Positions 8,801 through 15,712 of a stretch of DNA of 32,552 nt are shown here, piece by piece; the stretch's first letter is position 1, and each line of letters starts with the position of its first letter. Origin of the DNA: a virus. The notes beneath the pieces are model-generated. The model worked only from the letters and a program-made list of their open reading frames with translations, had not been told where the DNA came from and did no database searches. Location of the stretch: IMG/VR virus record IMGVR_UViG_3300049783_000750, positions 1-32,552 of that record; one strand, written 5' to 3'. Position numbers and translations under genes: made by a program.

Positions 8801-9051
8801 TGGTACAAAAAATAGTCAACATTGGATCAGGACCAAACGAAGGAGGAGGCGACCTTCTAAGAGTCGCTATGAGTAAAATAAATGACAACTTTGTCGAAGT
8901 TTACAACGGTCCGACTATTTTAACCCAAGAAGAAATTGATCTGCTAACACCAACAGGCGGTCGAATGGTGTACAATGCAACAACTGGAAAATTCCAGGGG
9001 TATGCAGAAGATGCAGATGATAGTACCCCTGGGTGGGTAGACTTACATTAA
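8800..9051 (+). CDS. Mini-fibre: anchor motif fused to a short fibre-tip motif
   Basis: 83 aa, start overlapping the previous stop by one base (TAATG), so translationally coupled. The first 40 residues repeat the anchor motif of the giant fibre (VNIGSGPNEGGGDLLRVAMSKINDNFVEVY). The rest contains GGRMVYNATTGKFQGYA and ends GWVDLH, a short motif common at the tips of phage tail fibres. There is nothing in between, so it looks like a fibre reduced to its two ends. It may be a real small accessory fibre or baseplate protein, or the remnant of a larger fibre. It has a normal reading frame and no sign of decay. Confidence 0.82.
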   Translation: MVQKIVNIGSGPNEGGGDLLRVAMSKINDNFVEVYNGPTILTQEEIDLLTPTGGRMVYNATTGKFQGYAEDADDSTPGWVDLH

Positions 9052-9055
9052 ATAC

Positions 9056-9063
9056 CATAAATA
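9056..9063 (+). promoter_or_regulatory. T4-type late promoter candidate (CATAAATA)
   Basis: CATAAATA lies in the 30-base gap before the 218-aa fibre gene, followed at suitable distance by the ribosome-binding site CGGAGAG and the ATG at 9082. Confidence 0.5.
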
Positions 9064-9081
9064 TTTAAAACGGAGAGTACA

Positions 9082-9738
9082 ATGGCACTAGAACAAATTA
9101 ACGTAGGTAATACAATAAATGACGGAACAGGCGAAGACCTACGAGATGCATTTATCAAGGTTAATCAAAACTTTCAAGAACTGGACATTCTGTCTGCTGT
9201 AAATATAGGCACGTCAGGTGCTGAAGTTTTTGCTGGAGTAACAAACGGTGTTGCAAACTTTAGAAAACTAGTTGCTGGTAATAATATTGTATTAGATGAA
9301 CTTGCTAACACCATTGTCATCAACGGAGCAGCAACCGATAGCCGATTTACTATTACAGGCGATACCAGTAGTTTGATTGCAGGAAACGGAATTAATCTAA
9401 ATATTCAAGGCGCAAATGGTATAGTTGTAGGAGCAGATGCCAATACAAACACTATTACAATAACAAGCGGAATAACTTCACTTAACCAATCACTTGATGC
9501 CAGCAACAACGATATATCTAATGTAGGAACGTTAACAACTGGCAATGTAATTCCTGCTAACATAAACGGATTCGATTATGATGCTATCATCGGAAGATAC
9601 ATTGAGGGGTTCGACTTTGGAACATTTAATATTAACTCATCTAGTATCCTTGATTGGGTAATAAACGAAATCGGAGTTGATCTAGGTACATTTACTGCGC
9701 CGTCGAATGTTCTAATAGACTTGGGTAATATTGTATAA
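9082..9738 (+). CDS. Short fibre-like structural protein with shared anchor motif
   Basis: 218 aa. The N-terminus gives the cleanest form of the shared anchor: INVGNTINDGTG followed by LRDAFIKVNQNFQEL. The next segment has beta-repeat signatures (FRKLVAGNNIVLDELANTI, then LIAGNGINLNIQGANGIVVG) and a SLDASNNDISNVGTLTTGN element typical of phage fibre shafts. It ends hydrophobically (VLIDLGNIV) without a recognised tip domain. A clear ribosome-binding site and a late-type promoter precede it. It is probably a baseplate or fibre component assembled with its neighbours through the common N-terminal motif; exact position in the virion unknown. Confidence 0.83.
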   Translation: MALEQINVGNTINDGTGEDLRDAFIKVNQNFQELDILSAVNIGTSGAEVFAGVTNGVANFRKLVAGNNIVLDELANTIVINGAATDSRFTITGDTSSLIAGNGINLNIQGANGIVVGADANTNTITITSGITSLNQSLDASNNDISNVGTLTTGNVIPANINGFDYDAIIGRYIEGFDFGTFNINSSSILDWVINEIGVDLGTFTAPSNVLIDLGNIV

Positions 9739-9749
9739 GGAGTTATAAT

Positions 9750-12700
9750 ATGCTGCCAGAATGGACCGTAGCTACAAATTACGAGCTAGGAATAATACAA
9801 GAACGAGATGCAGTTAACATAGCGTTACCGCTGGCTGATACTTCAGGGATTACTACATCTATTATCAGTGGATCGTTGCCAGCCGGGTTGCGGCTCGAAG
9901 CTAACAGTATTGTCGGCCGTCCTTTTGAAGTGAGTACTAATAAGCTTAGTAATTTTGTTATAAGGGCTGTAAGCGATAGCGGAATTGCAGATAGAACTTT
10001 TAATGTAGTTATTCAAGGACCGGACGAACCAGTATGGATTACACCCGATGGTAACTTACCAGTCGGTCCTAATAATGTGTTCTTTATTTTAGACAACAGT
10101 GTAATCGATTACCAACTATTAGCAACCGATGCTGATTTACCAACTGGCAGTACTTTACGTTATTTTGTTGCAGACGGAAGTGGAGAGTTGCCTCCGGGTA
10201 TCGAACTTACAACAACCGGAAGACTTTTAGGAGTTGTTGATCCGCTTCTTGCACTAGATCGAAATATAATAAACGGTGGGTACGACGTTCCAGTATACGG
10301 AAACTTTCCATTTGATTATAGTGTGTTAAGTGATAATGGATTAGACAGTTTCTTTTATGATACTACACTATACGATTATAGTATTCCGACACAAAATCCA
10401 AAAAAACTTAATAGAAGATACGAGTTCGAAGTAACAGTAACCGACGGTGACAATTTTGTAAAAAGACAATTCCAGATATACGTTGTTGGCGACGACTTTG
10501 CAAGAGCTGATACTACCATAATGAAGGCATCCAGCGGTGTGTTTACAGCAGACATGACGTATGTAAGAGCACCGATATGGCTAACTCCAGCGGATCTTGG
10601 TGTTAAGCGTGCAGACAATTATATTACTGTTTACTTAGATACAATTGAATCATCAACTGTTACAGGAGAATTGTTTTACTTTCTGGAATCTTATAATCCA
10701 GACGGCACGCCCAGTTTACTTCCTACAGGAATGGTAATTGATCAACAAACCGGCGAAGTAGCAGGCCGCGTTTCGTATCAGCCAGCAGTTACTAAGGAAT
10801 ATAAATTTACAGTATCGGCCCAGCGATTTAACACGCTAACAGGAATTGTCACAGTCTTTGGCTCATACGTGTACGATGTACTAGTAGGCAACACAACTAT
10901 CAGAATAGGAAAACTTTCAACATCACTTGATGACGGCCTGAACGATTTACAGAATTTAGTTGACAAAGAAATTGTAATCGAAGGAGTAGGATATACTGTT
11001 GATTCTGTGAATGACACTAACCGAAATTATGATACCATTACCCTAACTACTCCATTGTTATCTACATACAAAGCAAGTCCGTTAATAGTCAATCGGACTG
11101 CTAATGGTACAGACTTCTTTTTTGTGGAGAGCTTGTCAAACAACAACATTGATTTTTATTCTGGAAAAAGTCTAAACTTTGATAGCACCGAGTCGTATGA
11201 AATTGACAACATCTATCCTTACATCGAGTGGAAGGTTACATCATCGGCAATATTAGAAATAGATGAAAATATGCTCAATGGAAATACGTTAGCAGGTCAT
11301 CTAAGTACCCCCCTCTATCCTGCATATGTCACTAGCGTATCCGATAATGAAATTATATTACTTGTTCCGGCTGTTTCTAGAAATAGAATTGCAACCGATG
11401 TTAAGCAGTTATTTTATAATGCAGACAGCAGTAATGTATCTGTTGAAATTATTGCAGAAGTCGACAGGGTTGCAATTGACAATGTGTTAACTCGCGTGTT
11501 TAGCACCGGGCGTGCATTGAGCTTTGGTACGTACACAGGTGGGTTTTTTACTAAGGCATTTGCAAGAAACGAAACAGAAACTGCCAAAACAGATAAAACA
11601 TTTACGCTGAGGCTTCTTGGTGAAGTTGACAGCACTATTTCGTGGTTAACTAATTCAAACTTAGGTACTTTACAAGCAAACAGAATTAGCACAATCAACG
11701 TAAGGGCTATAACATCTATACCCGGCGGCTTTCTAAGATACGCATTAGTTAGCGGTAGTCTTCCACCTGGGGTTGTGCTCAAAGGAGACGGAGAACTAGT
11801 AGGAAAGGTTCCTATTAACGGAACTGCTGGCGCACTAGGACTAACCTTTTTTGATACAGGACAAACTACCTTTGACGGAAGTACATCCACGCTAGACAGA
11901 GTTTATACATTTAGTATAATTGCCAGAGATAGATTTGGGTTTAGCGCAATATCGCGAGAATTTACTTTAAGAATCAGTGATCTAGACAATCTAACATATA
12001 GTAATATCTTTGTTAGACCATTTTTAAATAGCACACAGCAACAATTGTTTGCTACACTGATCAACAACTCAACACTTATTGATCCTACAAATGTTTATAG
12101 ACCAAGTGATCCAAATTTTGGGGTACAGCAGGATCTCAAGTCGTTGATTTATGGCGGAATTGAAACATCTAGTATAGAAACTTTTGTAAGTGCAATTGCC
12201 AAAAATCACAAACGAAAAAAGTTCTTTATGGGCAATCTTAAAACAGCAGTCGCCAAGGCCCCGGGTACTAACAACATTGTGTACGAAGTTGTTTATATTG
12301 AACTAATTGATCCTGCACATCCGTTTACTGGACATACTAGAACATCGTTTAGTGTAAACAATGGTGCAAATAAGATTACAACTGATACTAGCAGATATAA
12401 AGCAGTAACCGATAATCCTGTAAGTTACAGGCCAGCTCATACTAATCCAATAACTGCTGATACTAATGCAATAAAGATTTCACAAAGCAGAGATGTAAAA
12501 AAGTATATTGCCAATATTGATAATATGCGAGAAAACATCAAAGCAACAGGAACTAGTTCACGAGACTTCTTGCCACTGTGGATGAGAACTGCACAGGACG
12601 GAGGGCGAGTCGAATTAGACTATGTGCTGGCTATTCCGTTGGTCTATTGTAACTCTGGAACTAGTACACTTATACAACAAAACATATTGAACACAGGGTT

Positions 12701-12809
12701 TGACTTTACAAGTATCAACTATGACATAGATAGGTACATCATTGACACTACAACTGGCAACAGCAACGAACAGTATATATTGTTCGCGAATTATCAATTC
12801 AACGTATAA
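9750..12809 (+). CDS. Large virion protein with repeated Ig/cadherin-like (He_PIG-type) domains
   Basis: 1019 aa. At least four segments carry the 'G-x-LP-x-G-hydrophobic ... G-x-h-x-G' signature of putative Ig or dystroglycan-cadherin-like domains: SGSLPAGLRLEANSIVGRP near residue 50, ELPPGIELTTTGRLLG near 150, LLPTGMVIDQQTGEVAGRV near 330 and SGSLPPGVVLKGDGELVGKV near 670, each followed by beta-rich sequence (for example YKFTVSA, FTLRISD). Such domains in phages commonly decorate tails or capsids and bind surface carbohydrate. The C-terminal 300 residues lack this repeat. Unlike its neighbours it lacks the NDGTG anchor and begins MLPEWTVATNYELG. Start supported by AAGGAG. Function is by analogy; a virion role is likely from context. 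Confidence 0.83.
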   Translation: MLPEWTVATNYELGIIQERDAVNIALPLADTSGITTSIISGSLPAGLRLEANSIVGRPFEVSTNKLSNFVIRAVSDSGIADRTFNVVIQGPDEPVWITPDGNLPVGPNNVFFILDNSVIDYQLLATDADLPTGSTLRYFVADGSGELPPGIELTTTGRLLGVVDPLLALDRNIINGGYDVPVYGNFPFDYSVLSDNGLDSFFYDTTLYDYSIPTQNPKKLNRRYEFEVTVTDGDNFVKRQFQIYVVGDDFARADTTIMKASSGVFTADMTYVRAPIWLTPADLGVKRADNYITVYLDTIESSTVTGELFYFLESYNPDGTPSLLPTGMVIDQQTGEVAGRVSYQPAVTKEYKFTVSAQRFNTLTGIVTVFGSYVYDVLVGNTTIRIGKLSTSLDDGLNDLQNLVDKEIVIEGVGYTVDSVNDTNRNYDTITLTTPLLSTYKASPLIVNRTANGTDFFFVESLSNNNIDFYSGKSLNFDSTESYEIDNIYPYIEWKVTSSAILEIDENMLNGNTLAGHLSTPLYPAYVTSVSDNEIILLVPAVSRNRIATDVKQLFYNADSSNVSVEIIAEVDRVAIDNVLTRVFSTGRALSFGTYTGGFFTKAFARNETETAKTDKTFTLRLLGEVDSTISWLTNSNLGTLQANRISTINVRAITSIPGGFLRYALVSGSLPPGVVLKGDGELVGKVPINGTAGALGLTFFDTGQTTFDGSTSTLDRVYTFSIIARDRFGFSAISREFTLRISDLDNLTYSNIFVRPFLNSTQQQLFATLINNSTLIDPTNVYRPSDPNFGVQQDLKSLIYGGIETSSIETFVSAIAKNHKRKKFFMGNLKTAVAKAPGTNNIVYEVVYIELIDPAHPFTGHTRTSFSVNNGANKITTDTSRYKAVTDNPVSYRPAHTNPITADTNAIKISQSRDVKKYIANIDNMRENIKATGTSSRDFLPLWMRTAQDGGRVELDYVLAIPLVYCNSGTSTLIQQNILNTGFDFTSINYDIDRYIIDTTTGNSNEQYILFANYQFNV

Positions 12810-12813
12810 CAAC

Positions 12814-12821
12814 GATAAATA
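12814..12821 (+). promoter_or_regulatory. T4-type late promoter candidate (GATAAATA)
   Basis: GATAAATA falls in the 34-base gap before the gene at 12844, with AAGGA and the ATG correctly placed downstream. Confidence 0.5.
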
Positions 12822-12843
12822 ATTAAAAGTTAAGGATCAACAA

Positions 12844-13410
12844 ATGGCTAGTGAAATTATTAGTACAACAATAGACGAGAACTTCCCAGTAGCAGGGCAA
12901 GACAACGATAGCCAAGGCTTTCGAGACAATTTTAACATTGTTAAAACAGCCCTAGGCATTGCAGGCGAAGAGATTACAGAACTACAAGCAGAATCGGTAT
13001 CCAAGACGACTGACAACGATTTTGATAACAATTCAATTGTACAAGCTAACTTCAGAGCTTGTACTCTTGAATCAAATACCGAAATGAACGGCAATCCTGC
13101 ACAACTGGAAGATCGTATCATTGACTGGACTGCTGGTCCAGTAGTGTACATTATAAAAGTTGGTGCTAAGGTAAATTTAACCATTGCTAATATGCCAACT
13201 GCGCAGTATGCATCAATGAAATTTATATTATACTCCGACGATGTAGCACGGACTGTTGAATTTTTCCAAGAAGACAGCGGAACAGTTAAGGTAGAAGGCG
13301 GGGGCGAACCTACAGTAATTGCAACATCGTCAACTGATCCGATTGTAGTCGAAGTGTTTAGCTACGATAACACTGTTTTATTTTTAAGAACCATCGGTAG
13401 TTACTCTTAA
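12844..13410 (+). CDS. Fibre/baseplate-like structural protein
   Basis: 188 aa. It opens with IDENFPVAGQDNDSQGFRDN and a following FNIVKTALG...EEITELQ helix. This is a variant of the anchor found in the three upstream fibre genes (glycine turn, then [LF]RD, then a helical NF segment). The remainder is beta-rich: WTAGPVVYIIKVGAKVNLTI, then a Val/Thr-rich C-terminal half. It has its own late promoter candidate and an AAGGA ribosome-binding site, and its stop overlaps the next start by one base (TAATG). Probably a small virion protein attached near the baseplate; not confidently matched to a T4 gene. Confidence 0.8.
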   Translation: MASEIISTTIDENFPVAGQDNDSQGFRDNFNIVKTALGIAGEEITELQAESVSKTTDNDFDNNSIVQANFRACTLESNTEMNGNPAQLEDRIIDWTAGPVVYIIKVGAKVNLTIANMPTAQYASMKFILYSDDVARTVEFFQEDSGTVKVEGGGEPTVIATSSTDPIVVEVFSYDNTVLFLRTIGSYS

Positions 13411-13649
13411 TGCATCCTAACTTAACCGACCTATTAGAGATGACAGATCGCGATATCGAAAGCAAGATTGCAAAACTGAACTCTATTTATTTCATGACAA
13501 CCGACGAGGATGTTCGTCACCAAATGATACTGTTGTTGGATACGTTTAAAGTAGAACAACAAACACGGGCGCTGGCTGTGAGAAAAAAGCAGGCAGAAAA
13601 CCGTAAACCAGGCGATAATGATCTTGACAGTTTAATAAGAGTAAGCTAA
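13410..13649 (+). CDS. Small helical protein of unknown function
   Basis: 79 aa, translationally coupled to the preceding gene by a TAATG overlap. It is predicted almost entirely helical and highly charged (DRDIESKIAKLNSIYFM, then TFKVEQQTRALAVRKKQAEN), with no cysteine, no membrane segment and no recognised motif. Being the last gene of the late structural block, it may be a virion or assembly protein. No function is claimed. Confidence 0.75.
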   Translation: MHPNLTDLLEMTDRDIESKIAKLNSIYFMTTDEDVRHQMILLLDTFKVEQQTRALAVRKKQAENRKPGDNDLDSLIRVS

Positions 13650-13657
13650 TATAAGAT

Positions 13658-14185
13658 ATGCTCTTAAAAACCGATGACCTAGGGGTCGTACGATTCAATA
13701 ATAGAAATTTAATGGATATGATTTATCACGGCCACATGGACAAGTGCCATGTGGTTCTTTGTGACCCAAGTGACGAGGTTGACAAATTCAATGCAAGGGC
13801 AGAGGAAATTGGCCTAGATCCCCTTATGAAATATGTTGTAATAGATGTTGATCAAAAGACGTTTGACGGAGTTTGCCAGGGCGAATGGTACATGCCAGAC
13901 AAATACAAGAAGATCAATCTAGAAGATTACTTGTGGGATAAACTACTAAAGCGAGAATCAGCTGAATACCCTCGTATGATAGATGAATTAACTGAGTTTC
14001 ACCGCCGAGGAATGCATGACTTGCTGCGCTACATGATCTACCTTGTAGACTTTATGCGCGAGAATGATATTGTCTGGGGCGTAGGCAGGGGCAGCAGCGT
14101 TGCAAGTTATATATTATTTTTGATCGGTATACACCGAATTGACAGTATCAAGCACGGGCTGGACTGGCAAGAATTTCTAAGATAA
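13658..14185 (+). CDS. DNA polymerase III alpha-like fragment protein (GRGS region only)
   Basis: 175 aa. Residues about 85-175 resemble the part of bacterial DnaE/PolC that enters the palm: a helical FHRRGMHDLLRYMIYLVDFMRE element, then NDIVWGVGRGSSVASYIL (residues 136-153), LIGIHRIDSIKHGL and a terminal WQEFLR, parallel to the DnaE pattern GPGRGS-aGSlvaY-LgItdiDPi-lLFERFL. The protein stops exactly where DnaE would continue into the PDxDxD catalytic aspartates, so it cannot polymerise on its own. The first 80 residues are not recognised. T4-like phages use a family B polymerase, so this may be a nucleotide- or DNA-binding accessory protein derived from DnaE. The gene has an intact frame. 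Confidence 0.78.
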   Translation: MLLKTDDLGVVRFNNRNLMDMIYHGHMDKCHVVLCDPSDEVDKFNARAEEIGLDPLMKYVVIDVDQKTFDGVCQGEWYMPDKYKKINLEDYLWDKLLKRESAEYPRMIDELTEFHRRGMHDLLRYMIYLVDFMRENDIVWGVGRGSSVASYILFLIGIHRIDSIKHGLDWQEFLR

Positions 14186-14187
14186 AC

Positions 14188-14208
14188 GATTGTACCAAAT
14201 GTACAATC
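14188..14208 (+). terminator. Hairpin between the DnaE-like gene and the next promoter
   Basis: GATTGTAC and GTACAATC form a perfect 8-bp stem around a 5-base loop (CAAAT), right after the stop of the DnaE-like gene. No T-run follows, so termination is not certain; an mRNA-end stabiliser or protein site is possible. Confidence 0.35.
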
Positions 14209-14213
14209 ATTGG

Positions 14214-14242
14214 TTGACACCAATCATAAGTAATGTTACATT
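14214..14242 (+). promoter_or_regulatory. Sigma70-like promoter with palindromic -35 region
   Basis: A perfect TTGACA (14214-14219) is followed after 17 bases by TACATT (14237-14242), a good host sigma70 pattern. The -35 box is embedded in the perfect inverted repeat ATTGGTTGACACCAAT (14209-14224), which could be a repressor or activator site. It lies in the only gap before the early/middle-type block. Confidence 0.5.
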
Positions 14243-14256
14243 ATAAGGAGATACAA

Positions 14257-14637
14257 ATGAAACAATCAGGTCGTAAAATCTACAAAAGTGCTAATGGTAA
14301 GAATATTGACCTCGATCTCTTGATTTCTCGAAACGAACTAACTCCAGCAGTCGGTAATGCCAAAGTCAACGCACGCGGCGATGAATTAGGTCCAGGAGGA
14401 CAAATAGTTCGAAAAAAAGAAAACGTGTTAAAAGACTATTACGCTCAACAACCGGGCATGGCAGAAGAATCTGTTTTAAAGCAAGCACCAGAAGTTGCAG
14501 AAGAAGTAGTAGTAGTAGTAAAACAAGAGACTGAGAAATCAAAGCCTACTACTGCGCAACTTGACAAGTGGATCGAAGATGACGACGGAAATTTTATTCA
14601 AGATAAATCTAAAAGTTCTACAGCTAAGAAAAGGTGA
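14257..14637 (+). CDS. Conserved-looking small protein of unknown function
   Basis: 126 aa from the ATG at 14257, chosen because TAAGGAG lies 6-7 bases upstream; an in-frame ATG at 14233 overlaps the promoter and has no ribosome-binding site. The N-terminal half is basic and ordered (KQSGRKIYKSANGKNIDLDL, then NELTPAVGNAKVNARGDELG), and the C-terminal half is acidic and low-complexity, with five consecutive Val codons from a (GTA)5 repeat at 14506-14520. It ends in a Lys-rich tail. It is the first gene behind the sigma70-like promoter, with the cochaperonin gene next. Function not recognised. Confidence 0.8.
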   Translation: MKQSGRKIYKSANGKNIDLDLLISRNELTPAVGNAKVNARGDELGPGGQIVRKKENVLKDYYAQQPGMAEESVLKQAPEVAEEVVVVVKQETEKSKPTTAQLDKWIEDDDGNFIQDKSKSSTAKKR

Positions 14638-14640
14638 TTA

Positions 14641-15048
14641 ATGGCAGGAAATTTTAACAAGGTTTTTAAAGGTGATTTGAAACCTATACACGATAGAGTT
14701 ATTGTAAACGACATGCACTTTGGTGAACAAAAAACCAATAGTGGATTAATTATCGCAGACGATAACGGCACAACACGCGGCGTCTATGCACGCTGGGGTC
14801 AAGTTTATGCCAAAGGTGACACTAACAAAGATAGCTACAACGTCGGTGATTGGATCCTAGTTGAACATGGTCGATGGACTAGAGGACTGAATGTTGACAA
14901 CGGAACTGGTTCTACAGAAGTGCGCATGGTTGATCCAGATGCAATTATAGGATGGCAAACAATAAAGCCAACTGGATTGACGTTTGGCAAAGAATACAAA
15001 GACGGCGAAGGTGCAACCTTTGATCCGCAAGATTTTGTGAGAGTATAA
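14641..15048 (+). CDS. GroES-like / T4 gp31-like cochaperonin
   Basis: 135 aa. The N-terminal LKPIHDRVIVNDM matches the opening beta-strand of GroES (MKPLHDRVIV). It is followed by a short mobile-loop region with TNSGLIIADD, where GroES has a loop ending GGIVL, then ARWGQVYAKG and VGDWILVEHGRWTRG, corresponding to the GroES VGDIV and beta-barrel strands. About 40 residues beyond the GroES length are present at the C-terminus, as in phage versions. T4 gp31 replaces GroES on host GroEL to fold the large capsid protein; the same job is likely here. A ribosome-binding site (AAAAGGTG) lies in the end of the previous gene. Its stop overlaps the next start (TAATG). Confidence 0.88.
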   Translation: MAGNFNKVFKGDLKPIHDRVIVNDMHFGEQKTNSGLIIADDNGTTRGVYARWGQVYAKGDTNKDSYNVGDWILVEHGRWTRGLNVDNGTGSTEVRMVDPDAIIGWQTIKPTGLTFGKEYKDGEGATFDPQDFVRV

Positions 15049-15278
15049 TGGTAAAATTTTATAAAGTATTAAACAATATTATAATTTATTCAGAAAGTTC
15101 TATCGAACCGATGTCGGGCATCGAAGTTACTAGATTCTTTCACATCAAAGAAGACAGTAATCCGCAATACTTTTCGTGCAGTTACAATGGAGAGTTGACA
15201 GCTATTCTAGCTGTTGACAGTGTAGTAGAAGAAATAACCGACAAAGAACTAACAGCAGAAATAGGAATGTATGCATAA
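15048..15278 (+). CDS. Small unknown protein
   Basis: 76 aa, coupled by one-base overlaps to both the cochaperonin gene before it and the pyrophosphatase gene after it. Mixed alpha/beta sequence, acidic, with an IEVTRFFHIKEDSNPQYFSC element in the middle; no membrane segment and no recognised motif. Its place in a three-gene overlapping unit argues that it is a genuine translated gene. Confidence 0.75.
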   Translation: MVKFYKVLNNIIIYSESSIEPMSGIEVTRFFHIKEDSNPQYFSCSYNGELTAILAVDSVVEEITDKELTAEIGMYA

Positions 15279-15643
15279 TGACCAATATTTTTAACGATTC
15301 AAAAGACTTCATGTATGCAATTGACCAAGATACCGATGTACTTGATCAGAAACAGTACGACCTATATGTCAATCTAATTGATGAAGAGCATGGTGAATTG
15401 CATGAAGCAATTGCAGAAAACGATAGAGTAGAACAACTAGATGCACTTATAGACATCTTGGTTGTTACAGTTGGCGCTATTAATTCGCTGGGTGCAGACG
15501 GCGAAGGCGCATGGAAAGAAGTAATGCGCACCAACTTTGCCAAAGTAGATCCCATTACCGGAAAAGTGCGACGTCGTGAAGACGGGAAAGTGCTCAAGCC
15601 AGAAGGCTGGCAAGGCCCAGAACTAGCACAATTTTTAAAATAA
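15278..15643 (+). CDS. MazG-like (all-alpha) NTP pyrophosphohydrolase
   Basis: 121 aa, all-helical. The metal-binding signature of the MazG/HisE/dUTPase-2 superfamily is visible: EEHGEL (residues 36-41) followed by DRVEQLDALIDILVV with D55 and D59 in the second acidic helix. After this come NFAKVD and a basic segment with KVRRREDGKVLKPEGW, a tail frequent in phage members that act on nucleoside triphosphates. The family hydrolyses (d)NTPs to monophosphates and pyrophosphate; in phages it may tune nucleotide pools or (p)ppGpp signalling, although the substrate cannot be read here. Start overlaps the previous stop by one base. Family call firm, substrate unknown. Confidence 0.85.
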   Translation: MTNIFNDSKDFMYAIDQDTDVLDQKQYDLYVNLIDEEHGELHEAIAENDRVEQLDALIDILVVTVGAINSLGADGEGAWKEVMRTNFAKVDPITGKVRRREDGKVLKPEGWQGPELAQFLK

Positions 15644-15659
15644 ACTTCTAAACTTTAAC

Positions 15660-15688
15660 TTGACTCCTTGATGATTGCATGCTAGTAT
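15660..15688 (+). promoter_or_regulatory. Sigma70-like promoter before the exonuclease gene
   Basis: TTGACT (15660-15665) and TAGTAT (15683-15688) are 17 bases apart. Transcription would start near 15695, just before the ribosome-binding site AAGGAG at 15700-15705. The -35 end overlaps the left arm of the inverted repeat at 15664-15705. Confidence 0.5.
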
Positions 15689-15712
15689 ATGTTATTATCA
15701 AGGAGTTTTTTT
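15664..15712 (+). terminator. Terminator-like hairpin that also sequesters a ribosome-binding site
   Basis: CTCCTTGAT (15664-15672) and ATCAAGGAG (15697-15705) pair perfectly over 9 bp, extendable to 12 bp with one G-T pair, around an 18-base loop, and are followed by seven T. In a transcript reading through from upstream this would act as an intrinsic terminator and hide the AAGGAG of the exonuclease gene. A transcript from the promoter at 15660-15688 starts after the left arm and leaves AAGGAG free. Confidence 0.55.

Noticed and set aside
14506-14520. (GTA)5 repeat as a possible phase-variation tract.
   Set aside because: It is a trinucleotide repeat in frame, so length changes would only add or remove valines and not switch the gene off.
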